Shown here in pieces: positions 60,874 to 64,000 of a stretch of DNA of 64,000 bases (positions are counted from its first letter, which is position 1; the number at the start of each line of letters is the position of its first letter). A program made the translations under genes and the position numbers. The notes beneath the pieces are model-generated. The model was not told the DNA's origin, made no database searches, and worked only from the letters and a program-made list of their open reading frames with translations. Source of the stretch: Streptomyces parvus (GTDB lineage Bacteria > Actinomycetota > Actinomycetes > Streptomycetales > Streptomycetaceae); contig NZ_CP135079.1 in NCBI RefSeq assembly GCF_032121415.1, positions 6,014,001 through 6,078,000 on the forward strand, in the 5' to 3' direction.

Positions 60874-62123
60874 ACTGCCCGCACGCCGAAGCCGCCCGAG
60901 CCGGTCGGAACGCCGGGGTCATCACCATCGACCCCATGGTCCGGGACCTGGACGGCGAGACCGTACGGCTGCGGGAGGCCGGGGTCCTCGCCCGGATCGA
61001 CCTGCTCGGCGTCCCGGCCTGGACGGTCACCCGGCACGCCGAAGCGCGCCAACTCCTCGTCGACCCGCGGCTGGTGAAGGACATCGACGCCTGGGGCCTG
61101 TGGCAGAGCGGAGTGGTGACACGTGCATGGCCGCTGATCGGCATGATCGACGCCGGGCGCTCCATGTTCACCGTCGACGGGGCCGAGCACCGGCGGCTGC
61201 GTACCAAGACCTCGCAGGCGCTGACCCCTCGTCGGCTGGAGGCGATCCGCCCGGAGATCGAGAAGTTCACCGACGAACTGCTGGACGCCCTCGACGCCGC
61301 ACGCGGCGGCGACGGGGTCGTCGACCTGAAGGCGGTGTTCGCCCAGCCGCTGCCGATGAAGGTCGTCGGCCTGCTGATGGGCGTCGACGAATCCCAGCAC
61401 GCCATGCTCACCCGGCAGTACAAGGCATTCTTCTCCATGCTCACCCCGCAGGACGAACGCCTCGCCCTGCTGGCGGAGTTGGACGTCTTCTACACCGACC
61501 TCGTACGGGAGAAGACCGCCCGGCCCACGGACGACCTCACCAGCGCGCTGATCCTGGCCGACGAGGGCGGCGAACCGCTCACCGAGGAGGAGGTGGTGGG
61601 CAACCTCAAGGCCATGGTCGCCGCCGGGCACGAGACCACCATCGGGCTCGTCCTCAACGCCGTACGCGCCCTCCTCTCCCACCCCGACCAGCTGCGCCTG
61701 GTGCTCGACGGGGAGGTCGGCTGGGACGCGGTGATCGAGGAGACGCTGCGCTGGGACACCCCCACCACCCATCTGCTGATGCGGTTCGCCACCGAGGACA
61801 TGGCCGTCGGCGAAGTGGTGATCCGCAAGGGCGAGGGAGTCGTCATCTCCTACCGGGCCATCGGCCGGGACTTCGAGCAGCACGGCCCCGACGCCGACGC
61901 CTTCGACATCACCCGCCCCACCCGTAACCGCCACATGACCTTCGGGCACGGCCCGCACATCTGCCCCGGCGCCGCCCTGTCGCGCGTCGAGGCGGGTATC
62001 GCGCTGCCCGCCCTGTTCGCGCGCTTCCCCGGACTCCGCCTCGCCGTCCCGGACGAGGAGATCACCAGACTTCCCGTGATGACGCAGAACGACATGGCCG
62101 CCTTCCCGGTCCTCCTGGGCTGA
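60870..62123 (+). CDS. Cytochrome P450, CYP154-like
   Basis: 417 residues, GTG 60870 overlapping the CYP157-like stop. All P450 signatures are intact: I-helix MVAAGHETTIGLVLNAV, K-helix Glu291-T-L-Arg294 in VIEETLRWDTPTTHLL, and the heme loop MTFGHGPHICPGAALSRVEA with Cys365. It is a class I enzyme needing ferredoxin and reductase, which are not in this window. CYP154 enzymes oxidise varied substrates including steroids and polyketides; the partner P450 upstream suggests a joint role. Confidence 0.92.
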   Translation: MNCPHAEAARAGRNAGVITIDPMVRDLDGETVRLREAGVLARIDLLGVPAWTVTRHAEARQLLVDPRLVKDIDAWGLWQSGVVTRAWPLIGMIDAGRSMFTVDGAEHRRLRTKTSQALTPRRLEAIRPEIEKFTDELLDALDAARGGDGVVDLKAVFAQPLPMKVVGLLMGVDESQHAMLTRQYKAFFSMLTPQDERLALLAELDVFYTDLVREKTARPTDDLTSALILADEGGEPLTEEEVVGNLKAMVAAGHETTIGLVLNAVRALLSHPDQLRLVLDGEVGWDAVIEETLRWDTPTTHLLMRFATEDMAVGEVVIRKGEGVVISYRAIGRDFEQHGPDADAFDITRPTRNRHMTFGHGPHICPGAALSRVEAGIALPALFARFPGLRLAVPDEEITRLPVMTQNDMAAFPVLLG

Positions 62124-62257
62124 CGGTGCGACCGACGAGGCGGGGAGGGGCCGGAGGTGCGGGAGCACGCGGCCACCGGCCGACGGCCCCGGGATCACTT
62201 GCCCGACCGGCACCGGGCCGCTCGGGAGGGGGCCCGGGAAGCACCCCCGCCGGAGCC

Positions 62258-62288
62258 TTCACGCGTGAGGCGTATCACTCTGCGTGAA
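62258..62288. promoter_or_regulatory. Inverted repeat upstream of the aldehyde dehydrogenase
   Basis: TTCACGC and GCGTGAA, a perfect 7-bp inverted repeat with a 17-bp spacer, in the 293-base region between the P450 pair and the dehydrogenase. CGTGA also recurs inside the spacer. Candidate operator of the dehydrogenase gene; the rest of the region shows nothing clear. Confidence 0.4.
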
Positions 62289-62416
62289 ATTCTCGGCATA
62301 CATCCTGCCGGACTGGGGAGGGGTCCAGGCCGCTGGTGCGCCGGATGTCGGCCCGCCATGCGATGCCCTGGCCGAAACCGGAGGGGGCATTTCAGGCACG
62401 GAAGGCTAAACACGAC

Positions 62417-63919
62417 ATGCTGGAGCTCAGCACCATCCACATCGACGGCACCTGGCGGGCCGCCGTATCGGGCGAGACCCGCCCGGTCCTCGACCCCGCC
62501 GACGCCACGGTCCTGGCCGTCGTCGCGGAGGGCGGCGTGGCGGACACCGACGCGGCGATCGCGGCGGCCCGGCGCGCCTTCGACGACGGCCCCTGGCCGC
62601 ACCGGCCCGTCGCCGAGCGGGCCGGGCTGCTGCGCCGGGTCGCCGAGCTGCTCCAGCGGGACCGCGAGGAGATCGCGATCACCGAGAGCCGCGACACCGG
62701 CAAGACCCTCGAAGAGGGCCGCGTCGACGTCGACGACGTCACAGGCGCCTTCCGCTACTTCGCCGACCTCGTGATGAACGAGAGCGGCGGCCGGGTCGTC
62801 GACGCGGGCGACCCCGACGTCCACAGCATCGTCGTGCACGAGCCCGTCGGCGTCTGCGCCCTCATCGCGCCCTGGAACTACCCCCTCCTCCAGGCCAGCT
62901 GGAAGATCGCCCCGGCCCTCGCCGCGGGCAACACCTTCGTGCTCAAGCCCAGCGAGGTCACCCCGCTCTCCACCGTCCACCTGATCAAGCTGCTCGCCGA
63001 GGCCGGACTCCCCGACGGGACCGCCAACCTCGTCACCGGCGCGGGCGACCCCGTGGGCGCCCGGCTCTCCGAGCACCCGGACGTCGACCTGGTCTCCTTC
63101 ACCGGCGGCCTCGCCAGCGGTACGAAGGTGGCCCAGGCCGCCGCGCCGACCGTGAAGAAGGTGGCCCTGGAGCTCGGCGGCAAGAACCCCAACGTGGTCT
63201 TCGCCGACGCCTGCGCCACCGAGGAGGGCTTCGACACGGCCGTCGACCAGGCGCTGAACGCCGCGTTCTTCCACAGCGGCCAGGTCTGCTCCGCCGGGGC
63301 CCGCCTGATCGTCCAGGACTCGGTCAGCGAGCGCTTCGTCACCGAGCTGGCCCGCCGCGCCGACGCGATCCGCCTCGGCCGGGGCACCCTCGACGGCGTC
63401 GAGTGCGGCCCCCTCGTCTCCGCCCAGCAGCTCGCCAAGGTCGAGGCGTACGTCGCCTCCGCCCGCGAGGAGGGCGCCGTCGTCCGGGCCGGCGGCGAAC
63501 GCCCGAAGCCCGGCGACGTACTCCCCGAGGGCGGCTACTTCTACCGCCCGACCGTCCTCGACGGCTGCCACCGCGAGATGAAGGTGGTCCGCGAGGAGAC
63601 CTTCGGCCCGATTCTCACCGTCGAGACCTTCCGTACCGAGGAAGAGGCCATCAGGCTGGCCAACGACACCGACTACGGGCTCGCGGGCGCCGTCTGGACG
63701 ACCGACGCCGGGCGCGCCCGCCGGGTCGCCGGACGGCTGCGCCACGGCACCGTCTGGATCAACGACTACCACCCCTACCTCCCGCAGGCCGAGTGGGGCG
63801 GCTTCGGGAAGTCCGGCACGGGACGCGAACTCGGCCCGACCGGGCTCGCCGAGTACCGCGAGTCCAAGCACATCTACCAGAACCTCAACCCGCGCCCCCA
63901 GCGCTGGTTCGCCGGCTGA
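62417..63919 (+). CDS. Aldehyde dehydrogenase, betaine-aldehyde-dehydrogenase-like
   Basis: 500 residues from ATG 62417; GGAAGG lies twelve bases upstream, and an open frame to 62336 is less likely. The family motifs are complete: VCALIAPWNYPLLQASWKIA, FVLKPSEVTPLSTVHL, VSFTGGLASGTKVAQAAAPT, the catalytic Glu in KVALELGGKNPNVVF and Cys in FFHSGQVCSAGARLIV, and VREETFGPILTVETF. It oxidises an aldehyde with NAD+, in related enzymes betaine aldehyde to glycine betaine for osmoprotection. No choline oxidase or choline dehydrogenase is visible before the right edge; the last 81 bases hold no gene. Confidence 0.93.
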   Translation: MLELSTIHIDGTWRAAVSGETRPVLDPADATVLAVVAEGGVADTDAAIAAARRAFDDGPWPHRPVAERAGLLRRVAELLQRDREEIAITESRDTGKTLEEGRVDVDDVTGAFRYFADLVMNESGGRVVDAGDPDVHSIVVHEPVGVCALIAPWNYPLLQASWKIAPALAAGNTFVLKPSEVTPLSTVHLIKLLAEAGLPDGTANLVTGAGDPVGARLSEHPDVDLVSFTGGLASGTKVAQAAAPTVKKVALELGGKNPNVVFADACATEEGFDTAVDQALNAAFFHSGQVCSAGARLIVQDSVSERFVTELARRADAIRLGRGTLDGVECGPLVSAQQLAKVEAYVASAREEGAVVRAGGERPKPGDVLPEGGYFYRPTVLDGCHREMKVVREETFGPILTVETFRTEEEAIRLANDTDYGLAGAVWTTDAGRARRVAGRLRHGTVWINDYHPYLPQAEWGGFGKSGTGRELGPTGLAEYRESKHIYQNLNPRPQRWFAG

Positions 63920-64000
63920 CGCCTGCTGGGCCTGTCGTCACCTGCCCACCTGCCGGTCGACGCCCGGCCGCCCTTCGGGCGACGACGGCATGCGACGGCA

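Overview
The window is 64 kb of very GC-rich actinobacterial chromosome, almost certainly from a Streptomyces. The grounds are third-position G/C bias in every gene, frequent GTG and TTG starts, 1-11 bp ATGA/GTGA overlaps inside operons, the Streptomyces-type gene families, and long open antisense frames that are only shadows. There is no integrase, transposase, IS element, CRISPR array or phage gene. It reads as ordinary chromosome carrying dense sugar-metabolism and cell-envelope accessory loci. I support 53 protein genes (one cut by the left edge), one tRNA, and a set of hairpins and operator-like inverted repeats.

Layout. (1) 1-7 kb: the start of a secreted DUF1996 gene facing a LigA-type NAD+ DNA ligase, with two GAGCGCTC palindromes between them; then an MreB-like actin homologue, a secreted His-rich repeat protein translationally coupled to it, and a fused SecDF. 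(2) 7-18.6 kb: scattered single genes. These are an XRE regulator, pterin carbinolamine dehydratase, LysR regulator, methyltransferase, ricin-type lectin, aldo/keto reductase, acyl-CoA synthetase, a LysR regulator facing a BASS-type transporter, a tiny HhH protein, FdhD and a KASIII homologue. (3) 18.7-26.1 kb: a ROK regulator, then a sugar ABC importer (ATPase, permease, lipoprotein) with a Gfo/Idh/MocA dehydrogenase and a TIM-barrel epimerase. (4) 26.4-39.05 kb: a 1,239-residue secreted protein (sugar dehydrogenase propeller, PKD, carbohydrate-binding, ThuA and DUF1080 domains), then a tightly coupled Ebo-type cluster: inositol-phosphate-synthase-like enzyme, UbiA prenyltransferase (EboC-like), TIM-barrel isomerase, EboA, TatD hydrolase (EboB-like), EboE and an EboF-like phosphodiesterase, followed by a Tat-exported His-rich TIM-barrel protein. 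(5) 39.1-46.9 kb: a DUF2254 membrane protein, tRNA-Leu(GAG) and a complete ribose operon (rbsR, rbsA, fused rbsCB, rbsK, rbsD) with twin LacI operators. (6) 46.9-59.4 kb, mostly minus strand: an apparent five-gene envelope operon (FemX-like, MurJ, response regulator, histidine kinase, GerMN lipoprotein), an L,D-transpeptidase, a sphingomyelinase, a class F sortase with a wall-protein-like neighbour, and a second two-component system. (7) 59.6-63.9 kb: a CYP157-CYP154 P450 pair and a betaine-aldehyde-dehydrogenase-like enzyme.

How it fits together. Region 3 plus region 4 looks like one carbohydrate/cyclitol system. Extracellular oxidation and hydrolysis of a sugar (GSDH, ThuA, DUF1080) and import (ABC) sit beside an oxidoreductase and several isomerases, followed by a cluster that by homology builds and moves a small metabolite across the membrane. 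In described ebo clusters the ring-forming enzyme EboD is a dehydroquinate-synthase-like cyclase. Here no such gene is present, and an Ino1-like cyclitol-phosphate synthase is the first gene of the coupled unit. That substitution is the strongest candidate in the window for an undescribed pathway. Coordinates and protein features were read from the sequence; family assignments come from motif recognition without database searches.
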